The translations under genes and the position numbers were made by a program. From Panonychus citri (Eukaryota; Arthropoda; Arachnida; Trombidiformes; Tetranychidae): a DNA stretch of 64,000 nucleotides. A model generated the notes under the pieces. It had not been told where the DNA came from, did not search any database, and saw only the letters and a list, made by a program, of their open reading frames with translations. Of this stretch, positions 1 to 10,380 are shown in pieces. Within the stretch, counting starts at the first letter, position 1. Every line of letters begins with the position of its first letter. Location of the stretch: positions 124,001-188,000 of the forward strand of contig NW_026515477.1 of NCBI RefSeq assembly GCF_014898815.1. Direction: 5' to 3'.

Positions 1-770
1 GCCACCGATTGATTGTTATTCAAGATTCGAGTTCATAAGTTTAAATAGTCCAATATTTAAATCGATTTTGATAAAAAAAAGTTCAGTGATTAAGTGAGGA
101 CAGATCTCGATCTCTTTCACGATCTCAGGCCTACTGGTGCTCTAAGGATGAAGTCGTTCGAGGTTTGAACCCTTAACTTGTTTTGCTTTCGATTAGATCA
201 GATTTTCATGTGAATTCATATTAATACCCTTGCGAGATTTTCAAGTCCTTACTCACAAAAGTTCTGGACAATGTCCGTTTTTCATCACGGAAGTTACAAT
301 CTATTTATATACATAATTATTGATTCAGCGTATATCATTTGATAGTGATTAATGAGAATGAACTGAGAGAAATTGATTAAAGTTGTTTGATCAGAATCAT
401 AGTGGATAATGATGATAATTGGAAAATAAATTATCGTAATCTGCATCACGAACTGATTCAATTATCTGACTGCACGAACTGAATTTTGAACTTTGATATG
501 GATTCAGATTTCAAGTTGATTGAATGAATAGATGTTCAGTTTATTTATTTTAATTTAGTAAAATGTTTTATTTAAATTGTTTCAAGTTTGTTCCTTTTCA
601 TAATTGATGGTACAAGTGAGTCTAGTCTGCAATTAAAGTTATAATCGTAAAGAGAAAATTGATTTGTATTGATCAGGAAACGGAAACAAAAGAAAGAAAA
701 TTTTAAATTTGAAAAGTTCGACGGCAAATAAGTCGACAATATTTTTTGTTCCATCAAAAAACTTATCCAT
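1..770. other. AT-rich intergenic stretch, no gene seen
   Basis: No convincing open frame, splice pair or RNA fold was found. The short minus-strand open frame at 572-784 has no family resemblance and overlaps the outer edge of the inverted repeat. Confidence 0.5.
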
Positions 771-845
771 TGATTGGTAATCATAATTAACTGATTGTTG
801 TTGTTGTTTTTGTTGTTATTATGTTGATTATTATGTTGGACATTT

Positions 846-1776
846 TTAACAAACGTCGCTGAATAAACTGGACATTCGACTTTGTCTGAATTCTATGAAA
901 CTAATTCTTCCATCTCGATCAGTGTCACATTCAGTCATCAATCTTTCAACATCTTCCGCGGTAAAAGGCTTGTTGGACATCGCAAAGGCCATTTTAATCT
1001 CGTACCGATCAAGGTAACCATTTTTATCGGCATCAATCCAATCGAAAAGTTTTCGCAAGTTACCATGTTTCTCGGCGATAGTTTCCAGAAAAGCTTTCAA
1101 TTTATCAGAAGTAATAAAACCATCGCCTTAATCATGATCAGAGAAAATAATAAGTAAATAAATCAAATCAGAATATAAAACAAAATAATACAATTAGATT
1201 CATGAGAACCAGAATTTACAGTCAGAATCAAAGATTAGTTAGTCTTTCTCCGTTCTTACCAGTGAATTTGTCTATTTTGTGACTATAAATCATTCTAATT
1301 ATTTAACTGTAGCAATTAATTTAGTTGATAAACAACGTGAAATGTTATTCTTAGCTTAGTTTACGACTAATTCAAAATAATTTAAATTTGATTTGCATTC
1401 GAAATGGGATTAAATTAACTACTTGTTGCTTAGAAACAAAATCTGAACTTTGAAGTACGAACATAAATCCTTCGAGTATAAATGAGTTAATTAGATTGAG
1501 ATGATCCAATGAAGAGATTATAAATCTTTCATAACAATTAGCATTCAATTATATTGGATTATTTATTAGTTGTTATTATTGTGTGAATGAATTTGATTAG
1601 ATTAACTTACTTTGAATTTCCTCGATTGTTTGTGTAACTGTCCCTTCTTCCGGGTGAAGTCCGAGTTGTTTCAAAATGTGTTTAAATGTCGAGATGTCAA
1701 GTTTACCTTCTTTATTAGCGAGAGAATTGAAATAATCTTTCAAATCACTTTCCTTGATTTCCAATTTGTCGCCCAT
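846..1776 (-). CDS. Calmodulin-like EF-hand protein, copy 1
   Basis: Two exons on the minus strand: exon 1 at 1611-1776 (ATG at 1776-1774, 166 nt) and exon 2 at 846-1126 (281 nt, stop TAA at 846-848). They are joined by a GTAAGT..AG intron at 1127-1610. The product is 148 aa, the length of calmodulin or troponin C. The C-terminal half holds two canonical loops, DADKNGYLDRYE and DTDRDGRISFIE, with acidic residues at positions 1, 3 and 12 and Gly at 6. The N-terminal EF-hands are degenerate, so probably only the C-lobe binds calcium. It is most likely a cytosolic calcium sensor; the target is unknown. Copy 2 is head to head and differs at two exon-2 residues (I/L in the last loop, S/T near the C-terminus). 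Calmodulin itself is excluded by the divergent N-lobe. Confidence 0.8.
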
Positions 1777-2189
1777 TCTTATGATTTAATAATTAACACA
1801 AAAAATTGATACTTAAAATAAGGGAAAAAGAAAAAATGAGAGAGTGAGGTGGCGAGTGAGCGAATCAGTGAGATAATGTATGTGTGAAAGAAAGAGAGAG
1901 AGAGAAGAGATGAACAAATTAAAACGAATTTGAATATTTACAGAAAACAATTAAAACTCGAAAACAACAAAAAAGGATATTCACTTGAAAGAGACACTGA
2001 AGATGTGGCGATGATGATGATAATAATAATGAAGATGAGGTGGTGGATGAAAAATAAGAATATCTTCCCTCCTTGGAACAACTGAGAACGAAAATTTTGG
2101 CGATTGGACAATTTTTACTTCATAGAATAACCTCAACCACTCTCACTCTCTTTCTCTCTCCATCTTTCTTTATCTCTTTCTACATTTTG

Positions 2190-2248
<59 letters not shown>

Positions 2249-2250
2249 CC
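2190..2250. repeat. CT/CTTT microsatellite
   Basis: A long CT run followed by TTTC units lies in the upstream region of EF-hand copy 1. Its mirror image (GAAA then GA) is at about 2664-2703 in the other arm, with different repeat numbers. Confidence 0.8.
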
Positions 2251-2282
2251 TCCATGATAAATATAAATTCAACGCCAAGAAT

Positions 2283-2627
2283 ACTCTCTCTCTCTCTCTC
2301 TTTTTCTCTCTTCGCTTGAGTCTTGGCTTAGATGAGCCATTGTGAGAAATCCGCCTCTTCGAGAATCTAATCATTCTCTCGTTTTATGTCGACTTTTCTC
2401 CATCATCTCCAACGTAATTAAAGAATCAAGTGAGAAGTAGAGAATAAATTGTTATAATTAAAAGGTTGATGAAGAACATGTTCCAAGTGATTGAGATGAT
2501 GGGGAAGAGGCGGAGATCGTTTACAGTTGGGATTTTTTAGGAGATAATCTGTCTCAGAGTCTCTTCCGTTTATCGTCATCTTCCTTTTCTTATATTATTT
2601 CTTTTTCTCTTTCTCGTTCGCAGCTTT
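2283..2627. other. Unique spacer at the centre of the inverted repeat
   Basis: The only part of 771-4280, besides the intron cores, that does not pair with the other arm. It contains CT-rich runs and no open frame of note. The two start codons are about 1.34 kb apart, so this spacer and the arms together form a shared divergent upstream region. Confidence 0.6.
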
Positions 2628-2662
2628 TATTCTTGGCGTTGAATTTATATTTATCATGGAGG

Positions 2663-2704
<42 letters not shown>

Positions 2705-4280
2705 AGCAAAATGTAGAAAGAGATAAAGAAAGATGGAGAGAGAAAGAGAGTGAGAGTGGTTGAGGTTATTCTATGAAGTAAAAATTGTCCAATCGCCAAA
2801 ATTTTCGTTCTCAGTTGTTCCAAGGAGGGAAGATATTCTTATTTTTCATCCACCACCTCATCTTCATTATTATTATCATCATCATCGCCACATCTTCAGT
2901 GTCTCTTTCAAGTGAATATCCTTTTTTGTTGTTTTCGAGTTTTAATTGTTTTCTGTAAATATTCAAATTCGTTTTAATTTGTTCATCTCTTCTCTCTCTC
3001 TCTTTCTTTCACACATACATTATCTCACTGATTCGCTCACTCGCCACCTCACTCTCTCATTTTTTCTTTTTCCCTTATTTTAAGTATCAATTTTTTGTGT
3101 TAATTATTAAATCATAAGAATGGGCGACAAATTGGAAATCAAGGAAAGTGATTTGAAAGATTATTTCAATTCTCTCGCTAATAAAGAAGGTAAACTTGAC
3201 ATCTCGACATTTAAACACATTTTGAAACAACTCGGACTTCACCCGGAAGAAGGGACAGTTACACAAACAATCGAGGAAATTCAAAGTAAGTTAATCTAAT
3301 CAAATTCATTCACACAATAATAACAACCAATAAATAATCCATGATAATCCACTTCTAATTTCGTCGATTATGTAATGCTAGACTTTTCGTTTCTGAGTCA
3401 TGACAAAATACTCGAAGTATTCGGAGGTGTAAATATAGATGATTATCTTTGAACAAATTTAGCTTCTCATGGTTGATGAAAAGCTAAGTGATTGCTCTGA
3501 ACAAGACTGTCTTTCAGTGTAAACTATTAACAATCAATTCTAAATAACTAATAGATAATTTTAGAAACATTAATCAGCCATCAGAATGAATCTCACAGTT
3601 GAAAAGTTCTAAAATCGGGACCACAGGTTCGAAGTCTAGTTTAAATATAAATACATTATGTCACTTCAAGACTTTAGAAACTGTATCGATGTTAACAGTA
3701 ACTAGGATTCTACTTTAATTGTTCAGATTTAATTTGATGTTTCGGCTTTGAAATGCTGTTCAATTTGAAGCGAAATCAGTTCCAGAATTTAAACCGTTAA
3801 GTACATTACATCAAGATTGATTGAATGATTTGCTTTTAATTTTTACTAATTTGAATTGTAATATTTTGTTTTATATTCTGATTTGATTTATTCACTTATT
3901 ATTTTCTCTGATCATGATTAAGGCGATGGTTTTATTACTTCTGATAAATTGAAAGCTTTTCTGGAAACTATCGCCGAGAAACATGGTAACTTGCGAAAAC
4001 TTTTCGATTGGATTGATGCCGATAAAAATGGTTACCTTGATCGGTACGAGATTAAAATGGCCTTTGCGATGTCCAACAAGCCTTTTACCGCGGAAGATGT
4101 TGAAAGATTGATGACTGAATGTGACACTGATCGAGATGGAAGAATTAGTTTCCTAGAATTCAGACAAAGTCGAATGTCCAGTTTATTCACCGACGTTTGT
4201 TAAAAATGTCCAACAGAATAATCAACATAATAACAATAACAACAACAACAACAATCAGTTAATTATGATTACCAATCAAT
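2628..4280. repeat. Right arm of the EF-hand inverted repeat
   Basis: Pairs with 771-2282. Similarity extends past the stop codon, through an AAC-rich 3' flank, to about 4280, where the copies diverge. Confidence 0.85.
3120..4203 (+). CDS. Calmodulin-like EF-hand protein, copy 2
   Basis: Exon 1 at 3120-3285 (ATG at 3120) and exon 2 at 3923-4203 (stop TAA at 4201-4203), with a GTAAGT..AG intron at 3286-3922. The two exons total 447 nt, giving 148 aa. Canonical EF-hand loops are DADKNGYLDRYE and DTDRDGRISFLE; the first two EF-hands are degenerate. The start is fixed because the upstream reading lacks another ATG and the exon lengths match copy 1 exactly. Exon 1 is translation-identical to copy 1. 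The divergent arrangement suggests co-regulation from the repeated upstream sequence, which is inference. It could also be described as troponin C-like; the sequence alone does not decide. Confidence 0.82.
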
Positions 4281-5464
4281 TGAAAAAGTAAATTTAACAG
4301 AAAAGCTAAAGAATGAAAAAGAAAATCGTTTGATCAGAACTAAATCATACACATAAACTACATCGAAATCATGAAGTTCAGTTTGTATCTTCATCTTAGG
4401 TCAAACATTTTTGCAATTTATCTTAATTCTCACACCTTAATCATCTTAATTACTGTGATCACATCCTAATTGTTAACACACTAGGTTCATGTGTATCCAG
4501 ATGAATGAAAAAAAAGAAACGAAACATTTGAATCAATTACAATTCTATTCATTAAATCAAGTTCAATGAATTTCGATAACATTTTCAATCAAATTCATTG
4601 TGGATGTTAATCCATGAAAGAATCAAATTAATTTACTTTGCCAATGAGAAAAGAGCATCAACATTAATCCAAGAAAAAAGACTAATCCTTGTTTAATCTA
4701 ATCAATTGTTTCCATCAACTTTGTTTTCTTCGTGAGTTTTGTAATCCGTTTTTTGGCTCATTTTTAATTTTTCGTCTAAAATCAAAGTTAATTAAACTGT
4801 TGATCTAATTTAAATTCCCAATTAAACCAAATAAAGTAAGTAGATCTCTCGCTATTCCACAATCAAAGTTAATTTTTCACCATTGAAATTTTAGATTAAT
4901 TCAATTGTGACATTCTCGAGGAATAGTCTTTATATTAACCACGAGAATCGTTTAAATAGCCAAAAAATTGGATAATTTTTTATCATCAAATTAATTAATG
5001 AGAATCAGGTTCAAGTGATTAGTTGTAATTTGTTTTCTTATTATTTAGTAATCAATAATTGTCGCAATTTACTTAATTTTGGTTCTTTGGTTTATTTTGG
5101 TTTTCTCGACCCTTAGAGGTGAAGAGGTTAAAATCCTTTCCTTAGTGTTATCACCTCGATTTATTTATATAAGTTGAATTTGACATTGAGGGATAACAAA
5201 TTGTTATAACAAAATCATCATGTTGACGATGATAAAATGATTATAAAAGAAGATAAAATTTTGTAATCTGGCAGAAATTCAATTTAAAACAAAATTGATA
5301 ATCTAAAACTACTTGTTGATTGAAATTTTCACACAAGTTGAATGAAAATATCATTCATCTTTTCAGGATACACTGGAAAAGATGAGACAGTAAATTAATT
5401 CCTATGAACATATGCATGGATTAAGTTGACTGTTAAATCACGTAACACATAATCTGCATTAGTT
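4281..5464. other. AT-rich intergenic region
   Basis: No open frame, splice structure or repeat that I can support. It lies between the EF-hand palindrome and the first COPS9 repeat. Confidence 0.5.
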
Positions 5465-6098
5465 ATCTTGATGATTTAATGTTGTAAAACATCCTGGTAA
5501 TTGAAAAGTTTCAATAATCTCAAGATTGATTACACTTTACAGTAAAGGAAAAGGTGAATCTCAATGTAATACTATCAAGTATAGAGATCTAATCAAGATT
5601 TTCCTCATCGAAAATGTCTTCAAAATCATTATAAAAATCGGTATGAACAAGTTTATCATTAGATGTAAGGTCCATCATAACGGTACCCGAAGTGTCATCA
5701 AAATCCATGTACTGTCCACCCTCTGGAAACATTTCATCAACCACAACACTTGCAGAATTTGAGCCTCCGGGCTTATTACCACCAACAGGAATTGGCCTCA
5801 TCTTCCCCTGGTTAACTTGGTCCCGAAGAGAATCTGTGGGAACCAAACCAAAAAAAAGAAGAACAAAACAATTAAACAATTAAACAAACAAATGATTAGA
5901 AGCAACAATTAAATTACAAGAATAAAAAAACAAAACAAAAAGTGTCAACACAATTGAGGAATTGAAGAAGGAACCAAAATACTAACCCAGTTTTACTTGT
6001 TAAGATTTCGCTAATTAAAACAAATAGAAAAAGAAAACAAATTGAGAGTAAATACCAAAGATCAAAAGGTTGAGAACAATAAATTAATCCAATTCCAA
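5465..6098. repeat. Direct repeat carrying COPS9, copy 1
   Basis: Nearly identical to 9369-10002 at a constant offset of 3904 bp. Only a handful of substitutions were seen, in the 3' flank and the 5' UTR intron. It covers the whole COPS9 gene including a 5' UTR exon and intron. Confidence 0.85.
5589..5801 (-). CDS. COPS9: COP9 signalosome subunit 9 (COPS9/CSNAP), copy 1
   Basis: A 70-aa acidic protein. Its C-terminal 50 residues match the COPS9/CSNAP (MYEOV2) family: a VDEMFPEG motif, a central MDL segment and a C-terminal HTDFYNDFEDIFDEE acidic-aromatic tail. In the family this tail docks the subunit into the CSN complex, which removes NEDD8 from cullins and is cytosolic and nuclear. The ATG at 5801-5799 is the first after a CCCACAG acceptor (exon starts 5833). 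A GTTAGT donor near 5986 on the minus strand marks an upstream 5' UTR exon. It diverges from the beta-catenin gene at 6354. The protein is slightly longer than the vertebrate one at the N-terminus. The second copy at 9493-9705 encodes the same protein. Confidence 0.85.
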   Translation of the reverse strand: MRPIPVGGNKPGGSNSASVVVDEMFPEGGQYMDFDDTSGTVMMDLTSNDKLVHTDFYNDFEDIFDEENLD

Positions 6099-6199
6099 TT
6101 GTGATTAGACTATTTAATTAGCGTGGAAAAGATTAAATTTAGTTGGTTGATTGGTTTTAAATTCCAAAGTAAAAGTCATCTGGTGATCTACTTGTTACT

Positions 6200-6353
6200 C
6201 GAATTCGCCGCCACTAGAATGCAGCGTGTTTTCGGCGGCGCTGGTGGTTAGAGAATTGGGATCATTGTTCCTATATGATTGTTGATTTTCAGTTGAATGT
6301 TTCAATTTTTTTGTTCTTTTTTTGTTTAATTGTTTTTGTCAAGTTTTGTCATC
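6200..6353 (+). promoter_or_regulatory. Probable divergent promoter/5' UTR with a GC-rich hairpin
   Basis: Between the COPS9 5' UTR exon and the beta-catenin ATG lies a locally GC-rich patch. It contains GCCGCC near 6209 and the complementary GGCGGC near 6233, able to pair as a hairpin, followed by a T-rich leader. The position suits a shared promoter or 5' UTR. No TATA box is convincing. Confidence 0.35.
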
Positions 6354-7895
6354 ATGAATAGTGAAAATTTTAAAAACATCAAGGGGGGTTCGTTAATCAA
6401 CGATTCGGGATTTTGTTCTGTGGCTCAATCAATAATCGATGATGAATGGAAACGCAATGACCAAAGTCAAGCTTCATTACCTTCACCTAATCAGCAAATG
6501 CAACCTGATAGGATGGAAATGGCATCGAAAGCTATTCCAATTTTAATTGATCTTTTGGTCGATGAAGATACTGTTGTTCAGAAAAAAGCTCTGGACATGG
6601 TTCTTCAATTATCACAGGAAACAGGGAGTCGTGAGATGATCAGTGATTCTCCTCAGCTAATTGCCGTTCTTCTTGATACTCTTTCAAAGAGTAATAATTT
6701 GGAATTGATTGAGAATGCTGCTGGTATTTTATACAATATTTCTGAACATCATCTTGGTCGTCAAACAATTCATAAACTTTGTGGTATCCCGGAATTGATC
6801 CGAATCCTCAGCTGTGACAGCGAATCCGTCATCCATCTTGCAATCTCTGCCTTACATTTACTACTTTTACACCAAGATGGATCAAGAGAGGCTGTAAGAT
6901 TAGCTCAGGGTTTACCTGTCATGGTTTCGTTACTTTTCAATCCCAATGAACAATTTTTATCTATCGTCATTGACTGTATCCGTCTTTTAGCCTACGGCGA
7001 CTCTGAGACCAAACTTGTTATAAATCATCTTGGTGGTACCAATGAGCTTGTAGGAATTTTGAAGAATAGCTCATATCCACATCTACTTTGGGTGACATGC
7101 AGCACCTTGAAAGTACTATCTGCATGCCCAATAAACAAACGAGCTATCATAGATTGTGGTGGCTTACAAGCCTTATCATTACAATTGAATCCAAACATTG
7201 ACATTCATGTTGGTAATTGTTTGTTCACAATAAGAAACCTTTCAGATGCTGCTGTCAATGAAGAGGGATTGGATATGTTATTGTCTAAAGTTTTGGAAAT
7301 CCTTCAGGCCACATTAGCCGATACAGCCACACATGAACCCACCATTACCTGTGTCGCAGGTATTTTATCAAATCTTACGTGTAATCAAACCAATAAGAAA
7401 ATAGTTTACGAATTGGGTGGAGTTGAGCTTCTAGTTGAAACGATTGTCGCTCTACGAGCCAACAATGAAATTATTGAACCTGCTGTTTGTGCTCTTCGTC
7501 ACTTGACCTGCAGATATTTCGAAGCTGAATTGGCAGCTCATAAAATCATTCAATGCCAGGGTCTGGTACCAATAATCAACTTATTACATTCGCGTAGTTG
7601 GGCCATTAAAAAGGCTGTTGTTGGTCTAATCAGAAACATCGCATTGTGTGAGGCCAACATTGTTCCGCTTCGTGAACATTTTGTTATACAAAAATTAGCT
7701 GCTGTGCTCGAAGAAGCCAACATAACTGCTCAATCCTATGACATTGGCGGAGGAATAGTTTCACCTGTTGATCCTAAAATTGAGACCATAATAGAAGAAG
7801 CCACTTCGACATTAAAGATAATGGCCAAAGATCCATTGAACAAGGAAATGATTGATGGAATTGTTTGCTATTTTACCAATAGCGTCCAGATTTAA
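6354..7895 (+). CDS. arm: Intronless, C-terminally shortened beta-catenin (armadillo) paralogue
   Basis: A 513-aa single-exon gene starting at ATG 6354; the frame is open upstream only through non-ATG codons. The N-terminus holds DSGFCS (residues 17-22), matching the beta-TrCP phosphodegron DSG-phi-X-S of beta-catenin. From about residue 50 there are about eleven armadillo repeats aligning colinearly with beta-catenin (TLKVLSACPINK, TIRNLSDAA, AGILSNLTCN, ALRHLTCR, VGLIRNIALC). The positively charged groove residues corresponding to the conserved lysines of repeats 5 and 8 (NKRAI near 262 and NKKIV near 348) are kept. The protein stops where armadillo repeat 11 ends, so repeat 12, helix C and the transactivation tail are absent, and the alpha-catenin-binding segment is short. 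The single exon suggests retroposition. Role in Wnt signalling or adhesion is inferred. Confidence 0.85.
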   Translation: MNSENFKNIKGGSLINDSGFCSVAQSIIDDEWKRNDQSQASLPSPNQQMQPDRMEMASKAIPILIDLLVDEDTVVQKKALDMVLQLSQETGSREMISDSPQLIAVLLDTLSKSNNLELIENAAGILYNISEHHLGRQTIHKLCGIPELIRILSCDSESVIHLAISALHLLLLHQDGSREAVRLAQGLPVMVSLLFNPNEQFLSIVIDCIRLLAYGDSETKLVINHLGGTNELVGILKNSSYPHLLWVTCSTLKVLSACPINKRAIIDCGGLQALSLQLNPNIDIHVGNCLFTIRNLSDAAVNEEGLDMLLSKVLEILQATLADTATHEPTITCVAGILSNLTCNQTNKKIVYELGGVELLVETIVALRANNEIIEPAVCALRHLTCRYFEAELAAHKIIQCQGLVPIINLLHSRSWAIKKAVVGLIRNIALCEANIVPLREHFVIQKLAAVLEEANITAQSYDIGGGIVSPVDPKIETIIEEATSTLKIMAKDPLNKEMIDGIVCYFTNSVQI

Positions 7896-8185
7896 TTCGA
7901 TAAGAGTTTGATGATTATTATCAAAGAATATCAATTGATTAGTAAATTGTGGACAGAACCAAATTGGTAAATTAATCGTTTAATAAACTAATATTTTATT
8001 TACTTTTAACTATTTTTTTGTAGTAGTGATTTTTTAATAGATTAAATTTTTTATAACCTGACACTGAGCTCTTTAAATTGTTCCCTTCAATAATTTAAAT
8101 TGATTTTGTTAATCAGCGAATTGGAATGAAATGAAAAGTTCAACTGATGCGACATTTTTGATTTTCTTGTTTATTTGATTGCAAC
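7896..8185. other. 3' flank of the beta-catenin gene
   Basis: AT-rich sequence with an AATAAA-like element (TTAATAAACTAATA near 7980) suited to polyadenylation. No gene seen. Confidence 0.4.
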
Positions 8186-8191
8186 TTTGAA

Positions 8192-9089
8192 GTGACAAGA
8201 CTAAGCTTATTAACGTTAATTCTTTCATTAATTGTTGATTGTTGGTCAACATTTGATTGCGCTACTACTTGTCAAGGGACAATTTTATTTGATTATTTGT
8301 GGCTAATTGTGATTGATCAACCAGGAATGAACATCTTCCCAATCATTCACGTTCTAAGTGTTGTACTAAATTTAACCAACGGATTAAATGAAACAAATAG
8401 TTCACAATTAACGGAGCCTTCGCCATCTTCATTGTTACAGGGGGAAGTTCAACCTTATCCCTTGGTTCATCCAACAGAATCTCAGCTGATTAGTGATTCT
8501 GAGATTCTGATGTTCTGATGCCGCAGTCTCCTGAAAGTCGACGAAATGTCCAAAGTCAAGGATCGCATTCTGATGTTGCACATAAGTAAGTTAATAAACG
8601 ACTCGAATAATCAATGACGATGATCTTTAATTTGTTTATTTTAATTTTCGAAAATCCTAAAGAAAATCTTCCGGTCATGATAATCGAGATGCTGCTCAGA
8701 AATGGAAACAAGGTTCAGAATCAAATGACCACGAAGATGAGAAATTGGTCGAAGAATATAATAAGAATAAAGGTCGAGTGTATGAGAAAAAATGGTCATG
8801 GGAAAAAGAAAAAGGCTCCGGACATGGTTGGGAGAATCAGGGTCATTCTAATCGCGATCATTTGAAAGGTTCAAATAATCGAGAATATGAATCAGGATCG
8901 AAAGGTAATCAAGGAAAAGAGAATTGGTCACAAGAGAAGAAAAAATCTCATAAACTCGAAGATAATTATGGAAAGAAATTCGATTCTAAAGGTTCAAAGG
9001 AAGAAGCCAAAGATTCACATGATCATCATGATTCTGGAATCAATCAATTTGATGATTCACATTATCGGAAACAATTTAGTTACCTTTAA
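8192..9089 (+). CDS. Hydrophilic Lys/Asn/His-rich protein, gene model uncertain (possibly broken)
   Basis: I do not recognise a family. The clearest part is the last exon at 8663-9089 (stop TAA), which encodes a charged, low-complexity segment rich in K, E, N, G, S, H and W and ending HYRKQFSYL. A GTAAGT donor at 8586 and an AG at 8661-8662 join it in phase to an upstream open piece (8503-8585). Further upstream an open frame at 8192-8518 begins with a signal-peptide-like stretch (LSLLTLILSLIVDCWS) but starts at GTG, with no usable ATG in frame. It is also out of frame with 8503-8585. Either an intron I cannot place, a sequence error, or a decayed start explains this. It sits between the beta-catenin gene and the second COPS9 copy. 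Confidence 0.35.
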
Positions 9090-9368
9090 ATTGACCATTT
9101 AAATTTAATTTCCAAAAAGAGCCCAATTAAATTGCCATTCATTCAACAAAAGAAAATAATTTGTTAATCATCGTATTTATTTTCCTTCTCATTAAATTCA
9201 TCACTTAATTGTCACTATTTTTATCTGATTGTTGAAAGAAAATTTTAAAAAATTAGTTTAAAGTATAAAAAAGTCACTTTTGACTTTTGATTGATAATTT
9301 ATTATATTCGATGTTTTTTCAGATCATAGAAATTAGTTAATAGCAATTTTAGTGAAACCATGTAACAT

Positions 9369-10002
9369 ATCTTGATGATTTAATGTTGTAAAACATCCTG
9401 GTAATTGAAAAGTTTCAATAATCTCAAGATTGATTACACTTTACAGTAAAGGAAAAGGTGAATCTCAATTTAATACTATGAAGTATAGATATCTAATCAA
9501 GATTTTCCTCATCGAAAATGTCTTCAAAATCATTATAAAAATCGGTATGAACAAGTTTATCATTAGATGTAAGGTCCATCATAACGGTACCCGAAGTGTC
9601 ATCAAAATCCATGTACTGTCCACCCTCTGGAAACATTTCATCAACCACAACACTTGCAGAATTTGAGCCTCCGGGCTTATTACCACCAACAGGAATTGGC
9701 CTCATCTTCCCCTGGTTAACTTGGTCCCGAAGAGAATCTGTGGGAACCAAACCAAAAAAAAGAAGAACAAAACAATTAAACAATTAAACAAACAAATGAT
9801 TAGAAGCAACAATTAAATTACAAGAATAAAAAAACAAAACAAAAAGTGTCAACACAATTGAGGAATTGAAGAAGGAACCAAAATACTAACCCAGTTTCAC
9901 TTGTTAAGATTTCGCTAATTAAAACAAATAGAAAAAGAAAACAAATTGAGAGTAAATACTAAAGATCAAAAGGTTGAGAACAATAAATTAATCAAATTCC
10001 AT
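9369..10002. repeat. Direct repeat carrying COPS9, copy 2
   Basis: Second member of the 634-bp repeat (see 5465-6098). Both ends stop within a few bases of the same points, so the duplication unit is one gene with its 5' UTR intron. It does not include the beta-catenin neighbour. Confidence 0.85.
9493..9705 (-). CDS. COPS9: COP9 signalosome subunit 9 (COPS9/CSNAP), copy 2
   Basis: Encodes the same 70-aa acidic protein as 5589-5801, with VDEMFPEG and the DFYNDFEDIFDEE tail. The ATG is at 9705-9703 and the acceptor CCCACAG puts the exon start at 9737. The 5' UTR exon donor (GTTAGT) is also kept. The copy is intact. The 5' flank beyond 10002 is unrelated to the first copy's flank, so this copy does not share the beta-catenin-side promoter and may be expressed differently (inference). 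Confidence 0.82.
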   Translation of the reverse strand: MRPIPVGGNKPGGSNSASVVVDEMFPEGGQYMDFDDTSGTVMMDLTSNDKLVHTDFYNDFEDIFDEENLD

Positions 10003-10256
10003 TAATAATCATTGATTAGACTTTTAATTAACGAGAAAACAATTGGTAAATTTAAAAGGAAAATCAATCGAGACTCTGGCGACCCCTAAGTTTTAAATTC
10101 CGCGAAATTTAATAGTTTTTACTTTAAAAATCAAAGATTAATTAAGAGAGTTGAACAAAACTTAATCTAATGAATCTGATTCAATTTATTTCACATTTTG
10201 AAATAACTAAATGTCTCCATGTAATATTATTAGTATCATAAGCGTTAACTGTTAAT
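10003..10256. other. Intergenic, no gene seen
   Basis: AT-rich sequence between the COPS9 repeat and a FAS relic. Nothing supportable. Confidence 0.4.
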
Positions 10257-10380
10257 CTCCATCAGTTGATATTTTTGTGTAATTGTATCATGATTAACAT
10301 CAAATTCTGGAGTCAAGTTCTATTGCCAACTGAACTTTTATCATCAGTTGAATTTTCATTCGATGATCTGAAGCCTCTGG
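10257..10380 (-). pseudogene. FAS relic: fragment of the region just after the DH domain
   Basis: About 124 bp that align, with indels, to the plus-strand sequence of the FAS copies near 17362-17515 and 43617-43745. The shared cues are CCATCAGTTGA, GTGTAATTG-ATCATGAT-AACATCAAATTC and then TTCATTCG-TGATCTGAAGCC. It is too short and decayed to code. It shows that FAS duplicates once extended further left than the present array. Confidence 0.6.

Larger units (their letters stand above)
771..2282. repeat. Left arm of a large inverted repeat (EF-hand gene palindrome)
   Basis: Reads as the reverse complement of 2628-4280 from the 3' flank of the EF-hand gene, through both exons, the 5' UTR and promoter, to an inner boundary near 2282. 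Exons and 5' flank are almost identical between arms. The interior of the intron is not alignable by eye (484 nt here, 637 nt in the other arm). A 345-bp unique spacer (2283-2627) separates the arms. Confidence 0.85.

Noticed and set aside
90..180. A GGTTTGAACCC box resembling a tRNA T-arm
   Set aside because: No matching acceptor, D or anticodon stems could be drawn around it.
2073..2823. Open frames rich in Leu/Ser or Arg/Glu on both strands
   Set aside because: They are read through CT/GA microsatellites and mirror each other because of the inverted repeat; they are not genes.
5692..5883. Plus-strand open frame over COPS9 (and its twin at 9596-9787)
   Set aside because: Antisense shadow of the COPS9 exon.
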